Shown here: positions 27,512 through 35,328 of the stretch, one piece after another
Position numbering within the stretch: position 1 is the first letter of the stretch
How the letters are laid out: each line of letters starts with the position of its first letter
Assembly (NCBI GenBank): GCA_947627735.1
Contig: CANQXG010000004.1
Location: 1 to 64,000 of the forward strand
Direction: 5' to 3'
DNA from: an uncultured Oscillospiraceae bacterium
GTDB lineage: Bacteria > Bacillota > Clostridia > Oscillospirales > Oscillospiraceae
Length of the DNA: 64,000 nt
The notes under the pieces: generated by a model
Databases searched by the model: none
What the model was told of the DNA's origin: nothing
What the model saw: only the letters and a program-made list of their open reading frames with translations
Position numbers and translations under genes: made by a program

Positions 27512-28361
27512 TGCCGTTTCCTTTCGCCCGCTTCAGGCGGTCCAGCCAGCTGCCGGCCTCCTGCTGCTGGGGCAGCAGCTCCTGCCGCAGCAGGGACTCG
27601 AACGTGTCCGCGGTGAGATGGCGCTTCAGCAGCCCGTCCTGGGCCACGCTGATGGCGCCGGTCTCCTCCGATACGATGACCACCACCGCGTCGGAGCGCT
27701 CGCTCATGCCGATGCCGGCCCGGTGGCGCATGCCCAGATCCTTGCTCAGGTTGGAGCTGTCGGACAGGGGCAGCACGCATCCCGCCGCCGCCAGCCGGCC
27801 GTCCCGGATGATCACGGCCCCGTCGTGGAGGGGGGATTTGTTGAAAAATATGTTCTTCAAAAGCTCCGCCGTCACCAGCGCGTCCACAGGCGTGCCGGAG
27901 ACCATGGCCTCGTTCAGGTGGTTGGTCCGTTCAAACACGATCAGCGCTCCCGTGCGGCTGCGGGACATGTCCTGGCAGGCGTTGACCGTCTGCATGATGG
28001 CCTTGTCCACCGCCTGTCCGCCCACGCTGCGGCCGAACAGGGAGAAGATCCTGTAAGACCCCACACGCTCCAAAGCCCGGCGGATCTCCGGCTGGAACAG
28101 GATCACCACCGCCAGCACGCCGATCTCGAACACCTGCCGCAGCAGAAAGCTGGTCAGCGTCAGCTGGGCGAGGCTGCTCAGCCACAGCAGCACCAGCAGC
28201 AGCAGGATGCCCTGGGCGAACCGGGCGGAGTTGGTCTTGCGGATGAAGCTGATAACGGCGTATATGGCCACCGCCACGATCAGCACGTCCACCACGTCGG
28301 CGAAGCTCATGGAGAGTATGAGGTTGATGGAATCGGTCACGCGGCTCGTCAGATTGTTCAT
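27501..28361 (-). CDS. cdaA: Diadenylate cyclase CdaA
   Basis: A 286-aa membrane enzyme that makes cyclic di-AMP from two ATP. Three N-terminal membrane helices (about 15-95) precede the DAC domain. The catalytic motifs are DGAVIIRDGRL (about 195) and GMRHRAGIGMSE (about 227). The signal controls potassium uptake, osmolytes and cell-wall integrity. It is the first gene of the 18-gene block, about 50 bases after a strong promoter. The ribosome site before its ATG is weak. Confidence 0.96.
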   Translation of the reverse strand: MNNLTSRVTDSINLILSMSFADVVDVLIVAVAIYAVISFIRKTNSARFAQGILLLLVLLWLSSLAQLTLTSFLLRQVFEIGVLAVVILFQPEIRRALERVGSYRIFSLFGRSVGGQAVDKAIMQTVNACQDMSRSRTGALIVFERTNHLNEAMVSGTPVDALVTAELLKNIFFNKSPLHDGAVIIRDGRLAAAGCVLPLSDSSNLSKDLGMRHRAGIGMSERSDAVVVIVSEETGAISVAQDGLLKRHLTADTFESLLRQELLPQQQEAGSWLDRLKRAKGNGNEE

Positions 28362-28417
28362 TGTGCGGCACCATTCATCCTCTCGTGCAGTGAAAAAACA
28401 TGCTATGTCAACTTAGT

Positions 28418-28446
28418 ATTATATAACAGTTTCCTGTCTTTGGCAA
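28418..28446 (-). promoter_or_regulatory. Sigma-A promoter for the cdaA-to-rsgA block
   Basis: On the minus strand, TTGCCA (28441-28446), 17 bases and TATAAT (28418-28423). It is the only clear promoter I see for the 16-kb run of co-oriented genes down to 12291. Confidence 0.85.
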
Positions 28447-28470
28447 CAGGTTTTCTTCGTCCCGCTTAAA

Positions 28471-28504
28471 GGAAAGGCGGCCCCCTGCCGTCAGGGGGCC
28501 GCCC
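28471..28504 (-). terminator. Terminator of the amino-acid ABC operon
   Basis: A 12-bp perfect GC-rich stem (28476-28487 with 28492-28503 approximately; GGCGGCCCCCTG and its complement). On the minus strand TTTCCTTT follows. It lies directly after the solute-binding-protein stop. Confidence 0.8.
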
Positions 28505-28509
28505 GGGTA

Positions 28510-29325
28510 TCATCCGTTATCGGTGATGTCGCCGCCGAAGTATTTGGTGCTCAGCTTCGAGAGCGTCCCGTCCTCCCGCATGGCCGCGATGGCATCGTTC
28601 ACTGCCTGGCGCAGGGCGGCGGTATCCTCCCCCTTGCGCATGGGGATGGCGATCTCGTTGGCGTCGGGGGTATAGGCCACGATCTTCAGCTCGGACTCCG
28701 GGTGCTGGGAGAAGTAGTCCAGGATGGACTGCTCCGCGTTCAGCGTGGCCTCCACCCTGCCGGACTCCACCATCTGCATGGTCTCACCCAGAGAGTCCAC
28801 GCCCTCGCAGGTGGCGCCGTACTGCTCCGCCAGCTCCATGTAGGTGCTGCCGATGCTGTTGGAGGTGGTCCTGCCCTTCAAATCCTCAAAGGAGGTGATG
28901 TCCTCGTTGTCGGAGCGGACTACCAGGGCGGTGCGTATGTAGGCGTAGGGGTCGGAGAAGTCGTATTTCTCGCTGCGGTCCTCGGTCACGTCCACGCCGT
29001 TGATGACCAGGTCGTACCGGCCGGAGTCCATACCGGCGAACAGGCCGTCCCAGGGGATCTCCACGAACTCGGCCTCCACGCCCAGGTACTCGGCGATGTA
29101 CTGCCCCACCTCCACGTCGAAGCCCACCAGCTCGTCGGTGTTCTCGTCGTGGTAGGTCCAGGGGGACCAGGTGCCCTCCATGGCGATGGTGATGGAACCC
29201 TTGCTCTTGATCTGCTCCAGCTGGTCGCTGCCGGCGCTCTCTTCGCTGCTGCTGCCCCCGCCGCAGCCCGCCAGCGCACCCACGCACAGCAGGGCCGCCA
29301 GGGCCAGGGCGATGATCTTTTTCAT
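28510..29325 (-). CDS. Amino-acid ABC transporter, solute-binding lipoprotein
   Basis: A 271-aa family-3 solute-binding protein. The signal peptide ends in a lipobox (GALAGC, Cys about 21), followed by a Gly/Ser linker. The mature part has SITIAMEGTWSPWTY, DVEVGQYIAEYLG and YDLVINGVDVTEDR, typical of polar or cystine-type binders. The start ATG overlaps the ATPase stop (TGATG); a GTG one codon earlier is possible. It is the third gene of a permease-ATPase-binding protein operon. The exact amino acid is not readable. Confidence 0.93.
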   Translation of the reverse strand: MKKIIALALAALLCVGALAGCGGGSSSEESAGSDQLEQIKSKGSITIAMEGTWSPWTYHDENTDELVGFDVEVGQYIAEYLGVEAEFVEIPWDGLFAGMDSGRYDLVINGVDVTEDRSEKYDFSDPYAYIRTALVVRSDNEDITSFEDLKGRTTSNSIGSTYMELAEQYGATCEGVDSLGETMQMVESGRVEATLNAEQSILDYFSQHPESELKIVAYTPDANEIAIPMRKGEDTAALRQAVNDAIAAMREDGTLSKLSTKYFGGDITDNG

Positions 29326-30071
29326 CACTTGTCATCCTTTCTTTCCAAAGAGCGGAGAAATGTCTGTATCCGCTCCAGATTTTGCTCTCCGAAAAAGGCC
29401 GCCGTGTCCTGGCAGACCAGGGCCGCGCCGTTTTCCATGAACAGCACCCGGTCGGACACCCGCCGGGCGAAGTTCACCTCGTGGGTGACCACCACCATGG
29501 TCATGCCGTCCTCGGCCAGGGCCTGTATCACGTCCAGCACCCCGCCGATCAGCTCCGGGTCCAGGGCGCTGGTGGGCTCGTCGAAGAAAATCACGTCCGG
29601 CGACCCGGCCACGGCCCGGGCGATGGCCACCCGCTGCTGCTGGCCGCCGGACAGCTGACTGGGATAGGCGTCCCGCCGGTCCGCCAGGCCCACCCGTTCC
29701 AGGGCCTCCATGCCCCGCTTCTCCGCCTCGGAGCGGGCCATCTTCCGCGCCACGATCAGCCCCTCGGTGACGTTTTGCAGGGCGGTCTTGTTGGAAAACA
29801 GGTTGAAGTTCTGGAACACAAAGGCGGTGTGCCGCCGGTAATCGGCGATCTCCCGCCGGGTCATGGCAGGCATATCCATCTTCCGGCCCTGGAAGATCAT
29901 GGTGCCGGCGTCCGCCCGCTCCAGATAGTTCATGCACCGCAGCAGCGTGGTCTTTCCCCCGCCGGAGGGGCCAAGCACCGCCAGCACGTCACCCTGCCGG
30001 ATGGACAGGTCCACCTCCCGGAGGATAGGCGCGCCGTCAAAGGACTTGCGCAGTCCGACGATCTCAAGCAT
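29325..30071 (-). CDS. Amino-acid ABC transporter ATPase
   Basis: A 248-aa ATPase of the GlnQ/HisP type. It has Walker [10 protein letters not shown] (about 34-42), Q-loop VFQNFNLF, signature [14 protein letters not shown] (about 137) and Walker [15 protein letters not shown]. It energises uptake through the permease encoded just upstream, whose 3' end overlaps by eight bases, and works with the lipoprotein encoded just downstream. Confidence 0.95.
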   Translation of the reverse strand: MLEIVGLRKSFDGAPILREVDLSIRQGDVLAVLGPSGGGKTTLLRCMNYLERADAGTMIFQGRKMDMPAMTRREIADYRRHTAFVFQNFNLFSNKTALQNVTEGLIVARKMARSEAEKRGMEALERVGLADRRDAYPSQLSGGQQQRVAIARAVAGSPDVIFFDEPTSALDPELIGGVLDVIQALAEDGMTMVVVTHEVNFARRVSDRVLFMENGAALVCQDTAAFFGEQNLERIQTFLRSLERKDDK

Positions 30072-30753
30072 GGATCACGTCGCCTCCGTTCATGGCGTTG
30101 AGCCGCCGCTCCCCCATCCGCTGCAGCCAGGTGATCACCGTGCAGAACAGCAGATAGATGACCGCCACCTCGCTGTACAGCGCCAGGTGCTCATAGGTCC
30201 TGCCAGCCACCCGCTGGGTCTCCATGAACATCTCCATCACCGTGATATTGGCAGCCAGGGAGGTGTCCTTCACCATGCTGATAAGGGAGTTTGACAGTGG
30301 CGGGAAGGCGGTGCGGAAGGCCTGGGGCAGCACGATCCGGGCCATGATCTGCACGTAGCTCATGCCCACGCAGTACCCGGCCTCCATCTGGCCCCGGGGC
30401 ACCGCCTCGATGCTGGCCCGCACCGTTTCGGCGCAGTAGGCGCCCTCGTTCAGGGCAAACACCGCCACCGCGCAGGGAAAGGCCGGCAGCATGATCCCCA
30501 GATCCGGCAGCCCGAAATACACCAGGTACAGCTGCACCAGAAGGGGCGTGCCCCGTATGATCCATATGTAGAACCGCACCAGCTGCTTCAGTCCCCGGAT
30601 GTCTGCGATCTGGATCATGGCGCAGATCACCGCGATGATCAGCGCCAGTACAAAGGATATCACTGTCAGCGGGATGGTGACCAGGATGCCCTGCCCCAGG
30701 ATGCGGGGGAAGGACGTGACCAGGATGTCCACCAGCCGTTCGCTCAATGCCAT
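30064..30753 (-). CDS. Amino-acid ABC transporter permease (HisM/GlnP family)
   Basis: A 229-aa permease with about five membrane helices and the family motif [17 protein letters not shown] (about 61). The EAA loop is [20 protein letters not shown]. The frame continues upstream through the tRNA-Ser gene, but the ATG at 30753 ([11 protein letters not shown]) with GGAG upstream gives the family N-terminus. The gene begins only 57 bases below the tRNA-Ser 3' end and has no obvious promoter of its own. Confidence 0.92.
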   Translation of the reverse strand: MALSERLVDILVTSFPRILGQGILVTIPLTVISFVLALIIAVICAMIQIADIRGLKQLVRFYIWIIRGTPLLVQLYLVYFGLPDLGIMLPAFPCAVAVFALNEGAYCAETVRASIEAVPRGQMEAGYCVGMSYVQIMARIVLPQAFRTAFPPLSNSLISMVKDTSLAANITVMEMFMETQRVAGRTYEHLALYSEVAVIYLLFCTVITWLQRMGERRLNAMNGGDVIHA

Positions 30754-30775
30754 CACGCTCCATAGATCAGATGTA

Positions 30776-30808
30776 CAAAAACCGTGGCCGCGAGCATTTC
30801 GCGGCCAC
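30776..30808 (-). terminator. Terminator after tRNA-Ser(GCT)
   Basis: The stem GTGGCCGCGA/TCGCGGCCAC (30784-30808, five-base loop) is followed on the minus strand by GG then TTTTT. It lies between the tRNA-Ser gene and the amino-acid permease gene. Confidence 0.82.
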
Positions 30809-30809
30809 G

Positions 30810-30901
30810 TGGCGGAGAAGGCGGGATTTGAACCCGCGCTGCGCTCATCACGCACTACTCCCTTAGCAGGGGAGCCCCTTCGGCCACTTGGGTACTTCTC
30901 C
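30810..30901 (-). tRNA. tRNA-Ser (anticodon GCT)
   Basis: Acceptor GGAGAAG pairs with CTTCTCC; the discriminator is G and CCA is encoded. The anticodon stem CTCCC/GGGAG encloses CTGCTAA, anticodon GCT (30865-30867), reading AGC/AGU. A long variable arm and the T-arm GGTTCAAATCC are present. It lies about 50 bases below a second serine tRNA and is probably cotranscribed with it. Confidence 0.97.
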
Positions 30902-30952
30902 AAGCCGAAGTCATATATTCACTCGGGACCGGACCCGGGACCGTCATAAAAA

Positions 30953-31041
30953 TGGCGGAGAGAGAGGGATTCGAACCCCCGGCCCCTTGCGGAGTCACTG
31001 GTTTTCAAGACCAGCTCCATAAACCACTCGGACATCTCTCC
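30953..31041 (-). tRNA. tRNA-Ser (anticodon TGA)
   Basis: Acceptor GGAGAGA pairs with TCTCTCC; the discriminator is G and CCA is encoded. The anticodon stem CTGGT/ACCAG encloses CTTGAAA, anticodon TGA (31005-31007), reading UCN codons. A long variable arm and the T-arm GGTTCGAATCC are present. A promoter lies 14-42 bases upstream. Confidence 0.97.
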
Positions 31042-31054
31042 GCATGGCCCGATT

Positions 31055-31083
31055 ATATTAGCACATAAAATGTGGCCTGTCAA
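31055..31083 (-). promoter_or_regulatory. Sigma-A promoter for the tRNA-Ser pair
   Basis: On the minus strand, TTGACA (31078-31083), 17 bases and TAATAT (31055-31060). A TATAAT overlaps three bases further down but would need a 20-base spacer. Confidence 0.75.
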
Positions 31084-31134
31084 TTATCTGCCCGGGAATT
31101 TTTTCCCCAGGGGCTAGGAACGGCGGGAAAAATA

Positions 31135-31143
31135 TGGTATGAT
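31135..31143 (+). promoter_or_regulatory. Extended -10 promoter for the ABC-F gene
   Basis: TGGTATGAT (TG at 31135, TATGAT at 31138-31143) lies about 29 bases before the ATG at 31172. No convincing -35 is seen, as is common for extended -10 promoters. Confidence 0.5.
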
Positions 31144-31171
31144 GGCCCCATCCATTTTCGGAGGTATGCGC

Positions 31172-32782
31172 ATGATAACCGTTGAAGATCTCTCCCTGCA
31201 GTACGGCAGCCAGGTGCTCTTTACCGGCGTGGACCTGCAGTTCACCGCCGGCAACTGCTACGGCATCATCGGCGCCAACGGCGCGGGCAAGTCCACCTTC
31301 CTGAAGCTGCTGTCCGGTCGGGAGGAACCCACCCGGGGCCACATATACGTGGACCCCAAGTGCCGCATGAGCGTCCTGCGCCAGGACCAGAACATGTTCG
31401 ACGCCTACGGCGTGCTGGAAACGGTCATCATGGGCAACGAGCGGCTCTACCAGTGCGGCAAGGAAAAGGACGCCATCTATGAAAAGCCGGACTTCTCCGA
31501 CGCCGACGGCATCCGGGCCGCGGAGCTGGAGGAGGAGTACGCCGAGCTGGGCGGCTGGGAGGCGGAGTCCGACGCCGGAAGGCTGCTCCAGGGACTGGGC
31601 ATCCCCCCTGCCCTCCACGGCCATCAGATGAGCGAGCTGGAGGGCCGGCAGAAGGTGAAGGTCCTGCTGGCCCAGGCCCTGTTCGGCCACCCGGACATCA
31701 TATTGCTGGACGAGCCTACAAACAACCTGGACCTGGCCTCCACCGTGTGGCTGGAGGACTTCCTCATGGACTACGCCGGCACCGTGCTGGTGGTCAGCCA
31801 CGACCGGTACTTCCTCAACAACATCTGCACCCACATCGTGGACATCGACTACGGCAAGATCCGCATGTACGTGGGCAACTACGACTTCTGGTATGAGTCC
31901 AGCCAACTGATGCAAAAGCTGGTCAAGGACCAGAACAAAAAGGCCGAGCAGAAGATCCAGGAGCTGCAGACCTTCATCGCCCGCTTCTCCGCCAACAAAT
32001 CCAAGTCCCGCCAGGCCACCAGCCGCCGGAAGCTGCTGGAGAAGATCACCGTGGAGCAGATGCCCGCCTCCTCCCGCCGCTATCCCTGGGTGGGCTTCAA
32101 GGCGGAGCGGGAGCCGGGCAAGGACCGGCTGTTCGTCACTAACCTGTCCAAGACCGTGGACGGGGTGAAGCTGATCAACAACATCTCCTTCATCATGGGC
32201 AAGGAGGACAAGATCGCCGTCATCGGCGCCAATGAAAACGCCATCACCTGTCTTTTCCAGCTGCTGGCCGGCGAGATCGAGCCGGACGAGGGGGAGATCA
32301 AGTGGGGCGTGTCCACCACCCAGTCCTACTTCCCCCGGGACTTCAGCCGGTATTTTGACGGCTGCGAGCTGGAGCTGATGGACTGGATGCGCCAGTTCTC
32401 AGTGGATAAGCGGGAGAGCTACCTGCGCACCTTCCTGGGCCGGATGCTCTTCTCCGGCGACGACGTATATAAGAAGGTGTCCGTCCTCTCCGGCGGGGAG
32501 AAGATGCGCTGCATGATCTCCAAGACCATGCTGGAGGGGGCCAACGTGCTCATGTTCGACCAGCCCACAAACCACCTGGACCTGGAGAGCATCGCCGCGC
32601 TGAACAACGGCATGGCCGCCTTCCCCTTCAACATCCTCTTTTACAGCCACGACCACCAGCTGACCCAGACCGTGGCCAACCGGATCATCGAGCTGACGGA
32701 GGACGGCTGCATCGACAGGATGTGTACCTACGACGAGTATATGCACGCCATGGGCCGGGACCACAACGAGATCCAGGAGTGA
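31172..32782 (+). CDS. ABC-F family ATPase (YkpA/YbiT-like)
   Basis: A 536-aa cytosolic protein with two ABC domains and no membrane domain; ABC-F proteins act on ribosomes. Domain 1 has a normal P-loop (GANGAGKSTF, about 33) and LLDEPTNNLDL. Its signature reads MSELEGRQ where most ABC proteins have LSGGQ. A charged linker (about 245-300) follows. Domain 2 has a degenerate P-loop, IGANENAITCLF, lacking GK(S/T), but a standard LSGGEK signature and Walker B DQPTNHLDL. I recall similar changes in the YkpA subgroup. The start ATG at 31172 has GGAGG seven bases upstream; the frame is open 33 bases further up. Confidence 0.93.
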   Translation: MITVEDLSLQYGSQVLFTGVDLQFTAGNCYGIIGANGAGKSTFLKLLSGREEPTRGHIYVDPKCRMSVLRQDQNMFDAYGVLETVIMGNERLYQCGKEKDAIYEKPDFSDADGIRAAELEEEYAELGGWEAESDAGRLLQGLGIPPALHGHQMSELEGRQKVKVLLAQALFGHPDIILLDEPTNNLDLASTVWLEDFLMDYAGTVLVVSHDRYFLNNICTHIVDIDYGKIRMYVGNYDFWYESSQLMQKLVKDQNKKAEQKIQELQTFIARFSANKSKSRQATSRRKLLEKITVEQMPASSRRYPWVGFKAEREPGKDRLFVTNLSKTVDGVKLINNISFIMGKEDKIAVIGANENAITCLFQLLAGEIEPDEGEIKWGVSTTQSYFPRDFSRYFDGCELELMDWMRQFSVDKRESYLRTFLGRMLFSGDDVYKKVSVLSGGEKMRCMISKTMLEGANVLMFDQPTNHLDLESIAALNNGMAAFPFNILFYSHDHQLTQTVANRIIELTEDGCIDRMCTYDEYMHAMGRDHNEIQE

Positions 32783-32797
32783 GCGAAAAACATACGG

Positions 32798-32825
32798 GCG
32801 GGAGCGTTCTGCTCCCGCCTTTTTG
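32798..32825 (+). terminator. Terminator of the ABC-F gene
   Basis: The stem GCGGGAGC/GCTCCCGC (32798-32819) is followed by six Ts at 32820-32825 on the plus strand. The next ~85 bases (32826-32913) are AT-rich with no gene I can support. Confidence 0.85.
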
Positions 32826-32913
32826 ATGTATTACGAATATTCTAAGAATACTATTTCGCCGATTTTCCTGATTATACGCTATTATTCTACGTCTATTCCA
32901 TATTTATGCGCTG

Positions 32914-33495
32914 TTATGCATCATTCATGGGTATCATGCGCCCGGTGTTGTCCGTGTCGTATTCCCCCGGCAGCAGCAGCTCCGACACCGGCACGATCCG
33001 ATAGCCCTCGCTGAGCAGATACTCTATGACGCCCGGCAGCGCCTCGGGGGTGTACTTGCCCGCGTTATGGAACAGCACGATGCTCCCCGAGGACACCTTC
33101 GTCTTGACCCGCTGCAATATCTCGGAGGCGTTCAGGTCCTTCCAGTCCAGAGAGTCCACGTCCCACTGGATGGGATACATCCCCATGTTCCGCAGCGTGG
33201 TGATCACCCCGTCGTTATACTCCCCGTAGGGACAGCGGAAAACCTTCGGCGCCTGGCCGGTGATCGCCTCGATCTTGCCCGAGCACAGGCTCACCTGGTC
33301 GATGATCTGCTTCTCCGACAGCTCCGCCATGTGAGGGTGGCTGTCGGAGTGGTTGCCGATCTCCATGCCCGCGTCGACCAGGGCTTTCACGCTCTCGGGG
33401 TATTTGTCCACCCACTGGCCCACCAGGAAGAAGGTGGCCTTCACCCCATACTTATTCAGTGTATCGATGAGCGTCTGCGTATCCTCGTTTCCCCA
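32914..33495 (-). CDS. PdaB-like polysaccharide deacetylase, 3' part of an interrupted gene
   Basis: This part encodes the C-terminal 191 residues of a NodB (CE4) deacetylase. It has NHSDSHPHM (metal-binding HxxxH), RCPYGEYND, DVDSLDWK and IVLFHNAG, which are motifs 2-5. Motif 1 with the catalytic aspartate is missing; the frame enters directly at WGNEDTQTL. The ORF stays open to a GTG at 33540, but those first residues come from the inserted element and resemble nothing. The missing 5' part is at 56576-56775 on the same strand. Joining the two at CCCCA gives 777 nt in frame (258 aa). Such enzymes modify spore or cell-wall peptidoglycan; PdaB is a sporulation protein in Bacillus. Confidence 0.9.
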   Translation of the reverse strand, partial: WGNEDTQTLIDTLNKYGVKATFFLVGQWVDKYPESVKALVDAGMEIGNHSDSHPHMAELSEKQIIDQVSLCSGKIEAITGQAPKVFRCPYGEYNDGVITTLRNMGMYPIQWDVDSLDWKDLNASEILQRVKTKVSSGSIVLFHNAGKYTPEALPGVIEYLLSEGYRIVPVSELLLPGEYDTDNTGRMIPMNDA

Positions 33496-33516
33496 GGGTG
33501 ATGTGCGAATGGGGCA
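33491..33516. repeat. attL: CCCCA core plus left inverted repeat of the element
   Basis: Core CCCCA at 33491-33495 is identical to 56576-56580. The element's left end, 33496-33516 (starting GGGTGATGTG), matches the reverse complement of 56558-56578 at 19 of 21 positions. To its left lies the 3' part of the split deacetylase. Confidence 0.85.
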
Positions 33517-33539
33517 GGGCGTCCGTCCGCCCTGCCCCA
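33510..33539 (-). terminator. Strong hairpin at the left end of the element
   Basis: A perfect 12-bp stem (33510-33521 with 33528-33539, loop TCCGTC) overlaps the inner part of the left inverted repeat and lies just after the MATE stop codon. It has no T-run, so it may pause transcription or protect the 3' end and not fully terminate. It would keep MATE transcripts out of the deacetylase half. Confidence 0.6.
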
Positions 33540-33561
33540 CTGTATCGATTCTGCGCTCCGG

Positions 33562-34944
33562 TCAGCTCGTCGTCTGCGCCTTCTTCCGCCAGGCGCCCCG
33601 GCGGTAGGCGATGAAGGTCAGCAGCGCGCCCATGGCCCAGGAGATGAGAAGCGAGCCGAACAGCGCCTGGGGCTGGCCCTTGGGGTAGGCCTCTGTGCGG
33701 GTGAGCCAGGCCAGGCCGTAGGCGATGGGGACGCGCAGCACGATGGTGCTCACCATGGTGATCCACATGGGCGTGGCCGTATCCCCCGCGCCCCGCATCA
33801 CGCCGCCTAGCACCTGGGTCACGGCCACGCATATGTAACCCACCGCCAGGATGCGCATCATGCGCACCGCCATGTCCATCAGCGCCGGGGTGTCCGTGAA
33901 CAGGTCGAACAGATACCGGCCGGCAAACAGCAGTATCGCCGTGATGGTGGCGGAGGTGGCCAGGGCCATGATACCACCCTGCTTCGTCCCCTGCTCCACC
34001 CGGTCCAGACGGCCTGCGCCCACGTTCTGGCCGGCAAAGACACTCATGGCCTGGCCGAAGCTCATGTTGGGCATCATGGCAAAGCCATCCACCCGCATGA
34101 TGATAACGTTGCAGGCCATCACCATCTCCCCCATGCTGTTGGTCAGCGACTGCACCACCAGCATGGCCACGGACATGATGCCCTGGGTGATGCCGGAGGG
34201 CACCCCCAGCTTCACGATCCGCCAGGCCGTGTCTTTGCGCATGCGCAGGGTGCCCAGGTTCAGGTCGAACACCTCCCGCATGTGCATCAGCTTCAAAAAG
34301 CACATGGCCGCGGAGATGGCCTGGGCGATGATGGTGGCCAGGGCCACCCCTGGCACACCCAGCCCGAAGCTGGCCACGAACCACACGTCCAGGAAGATGT
34401 TCAGCACCGTCGCCAGCAGCAGAAATCCCAGCGCGGAGAAGGAGTCCCCCAGGCCCCTGAGGATGCCGGAGAGGATGTTGTAGTATGTAAAGCCCGCCGC
34501 GCCCAGGAAGAATATCTTCAGATACTGGGCGCACCAGTCGAAGACAGAGTCGGGCGTGCTCAGCATCCGCAGCAGCGGCTCGGTGATGAGCGTGCCGATG
34601 AGCATGGTGGCCACCGTGGTGATGGCCGCCAGGGTGATGCAGTTGCCGATGGCCTTGGACAGGCCCTCCCGGTCATTGGCGCCGAAGCGCTGGCTTATCA
34701 CGATGCCCGCGCCGGTGGACACGCCCACGAACACGGCCAGCAGCAGGTTGAATATGGGCATACAGGTGCCCACCGCCGCCAGGGCGTTGTCGCCCACGTA
34801 TTTTCCCACGACGATGGAGTCCACCGTGTTATACAGCTGCTGGGCCAGATTGCCGATGAGCATGGGCACGGCAAATTCCATGATCCGCTTCCAGGGCGCC
34901 CCCTCGGTCATGTCCCTGGCCGTAAATAGCTGGCGAAGCTTCAT
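33562..34944 (-). CDS. MATE-family efflux transporter
   Basis: A 460-aa, twelve-helix exporter of the MATE family. Its start is MKLRQLFTARDMTEGAPWKRI, and repeated motifs such as LYNTVDSIVVGKYVG and PNMSFGQAMSVFAGQNVGAG are typical of the NorM/DinF-like branch. It exports drugs or metabolites using an ion gradient. The ATG at 34944 follows GGAAGGA; the longer frame to 35085 lacks a ribosome site and covers the promoter. It is the leftmost gene of the element, monocistronic, and has its own promoter and a leader with attenuator-like folding. Confidence 0.93.
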   Translation of the reverse strand: MKLRQLFTARDMTEGAPWKRIMEFAVPMLIGNLAQQLYNTVDSIVVGKYVGDNALAAVGTCMPIFNLLLAVFVGVSTGAGIVISQRFGANDREGLSKAIGNCITLAAITTVATMLIGTLITEPLLRMLSTPDSVFDWCAQYLKIFFLGAAGFTYYNILSGILRGLGDSFSALGFLLLATVLNIFLDVWFVASFGLGVPGVALATIIAQAISAAMCFLKLMHMREVFDLNLGTLRMRKDTAWRIVKLGVPSGITQGIMSVAMLVVQSLTNSMGEMVMACNVIIMRVDGFAMMPNMSFGQAMSVFAGQNVGAGRLDRVEQGTKQGGIMALATSATITAILLFAGRYLFDLFTDTPALMDMAVRMMRILAVGYICVAVTQVLGGVMRGAGDTATPMWITMVSTIVLRVPIAYGLAWLTRTEAYPKGQPQALFGSLLISWAMGALLTFIAYRRGAWRKKAQTTS

Positions 34945-34977
34945 GGTATCCTTCCCTTCCTTTGGGGTATGTCTGTC

Positions 34978-35050
34978 AAAAAGCGGGATAGCGCAGCTGT
35001 CAAGCCTGACGCTATCCCACCATGATAGGCGGTGCCGGGAATGCCCGGCG
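34978..35050 (-). promoter_or_regulatory. Structured leader with attenuator-like hairpin upstream of the MATE gene
   Basis: In the ~106-nt leader, GGGATAGCG (35010-35018) pairs with CGCTATCCC (34985-34993) and TTTTT follows (34978-34982), forming a terminator 34 bases before the start codon. An upstream CTATC can instead pair with the GATAG of the terminator arm. A CCGGG/CCCGG hairpin lies at 35035-35048. This suggests a riboswitch or attenuator; no known aptamer was recognised. Confidence 0.5.
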
Positions 35051-35056
35051 CACACC

Positions 35057-35085
35057 ATAATACCAAACCGATCGAGTGAAATCAA
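35057..35085 (-). promoter_or_regulatory. Sigma-A promoter for the MATE gene
   Basis: On the minus strand, TTGATT (35080-35085), 17 bases and TATTAT (35057-35062). The predicted start is near 35050. Confidence 0.75.
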
Positions 35086-35130
35086 GAGGTTTTGCCAAAT
35101 ATATCATATTTTGCCCCCGCCGGCGCCAGG

Positions 35131-35158
35131 CATGTTTCCCCGCTGGCCTTCATAGGAA
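35131..35158 (+). promoter_or_regulatory. Candidate sigma-E-type promoter for the recombinase pair
   Basis: CATGTTT (35131-35137), 13 bases and CATAGGAA (35151-35158). This has the same spacing and CATA core as the sipL promoter in this window (CATATTC, 13 bases, CATACCCT). The predicted leader is about 25 bases, again as for sipL. The -35 has G in place of A in ATATT, and the -10 matches only the CATA core well. Confidence 0.4.
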
Positions 35159-35187
35159 TGAACATCCATTCTCTTTGGAGGTCTGCT

Positions 35188-35328
35188 ATGGCTAAGGACA
35201 AGTCCCCTTCCCCCGCGCCCAGAAAGGCGCCCGCTCCCCCCTGGCGCGTGGAGCGCCGCTTCGACGGAAAACGAACAGCGGACCAGGTGGCGGCGGATCT
35301 CATCAAGGTACATACGCCCCAGCCGTGA
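35188..35328 (+). CDS. 46-aa protein coupled to the recombinase (candidate directionality factor)
   Basis: This small basic protein begins MAKDKSPSPAPRKAPAPPW, a disordered Pro/Lys-rich head. A likely folded tail follows (VERRFDGKRTADQVAADLIKVH). GGAGG lies six bases before the ATG. Its TGA overlaps the GTG start of the large serine recombinase (GTGA), so the two proteins are made together. I do not recognise the family. Size and position suit a recombination directionality factor, the partner that switches large serine recombinases to excision (compare SprB of SP-beta, about 58 aa), but this is inference. Confidence 0.65.
   Translation: MAKDKSPSPAPRKAPAPPWRVERRFDGKRTADQVAADLIKVHTPQP

Noticed and set aside
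30776..30810. The GTGGCCGCGA hairpin as an attachment site at the tRNA end
   Set aside because: It is followed by a T-run and behaves as a simple terminator; no integrase or direct repeat is nearby.
32914..33540. The 3' deacetylase part as an independent gene starting at GTG 33540
   Set aside because: The 17 extra residues are element DNA, have no ribosome site, replace the catalytic motif 1, and a strong hairpin covers the start.
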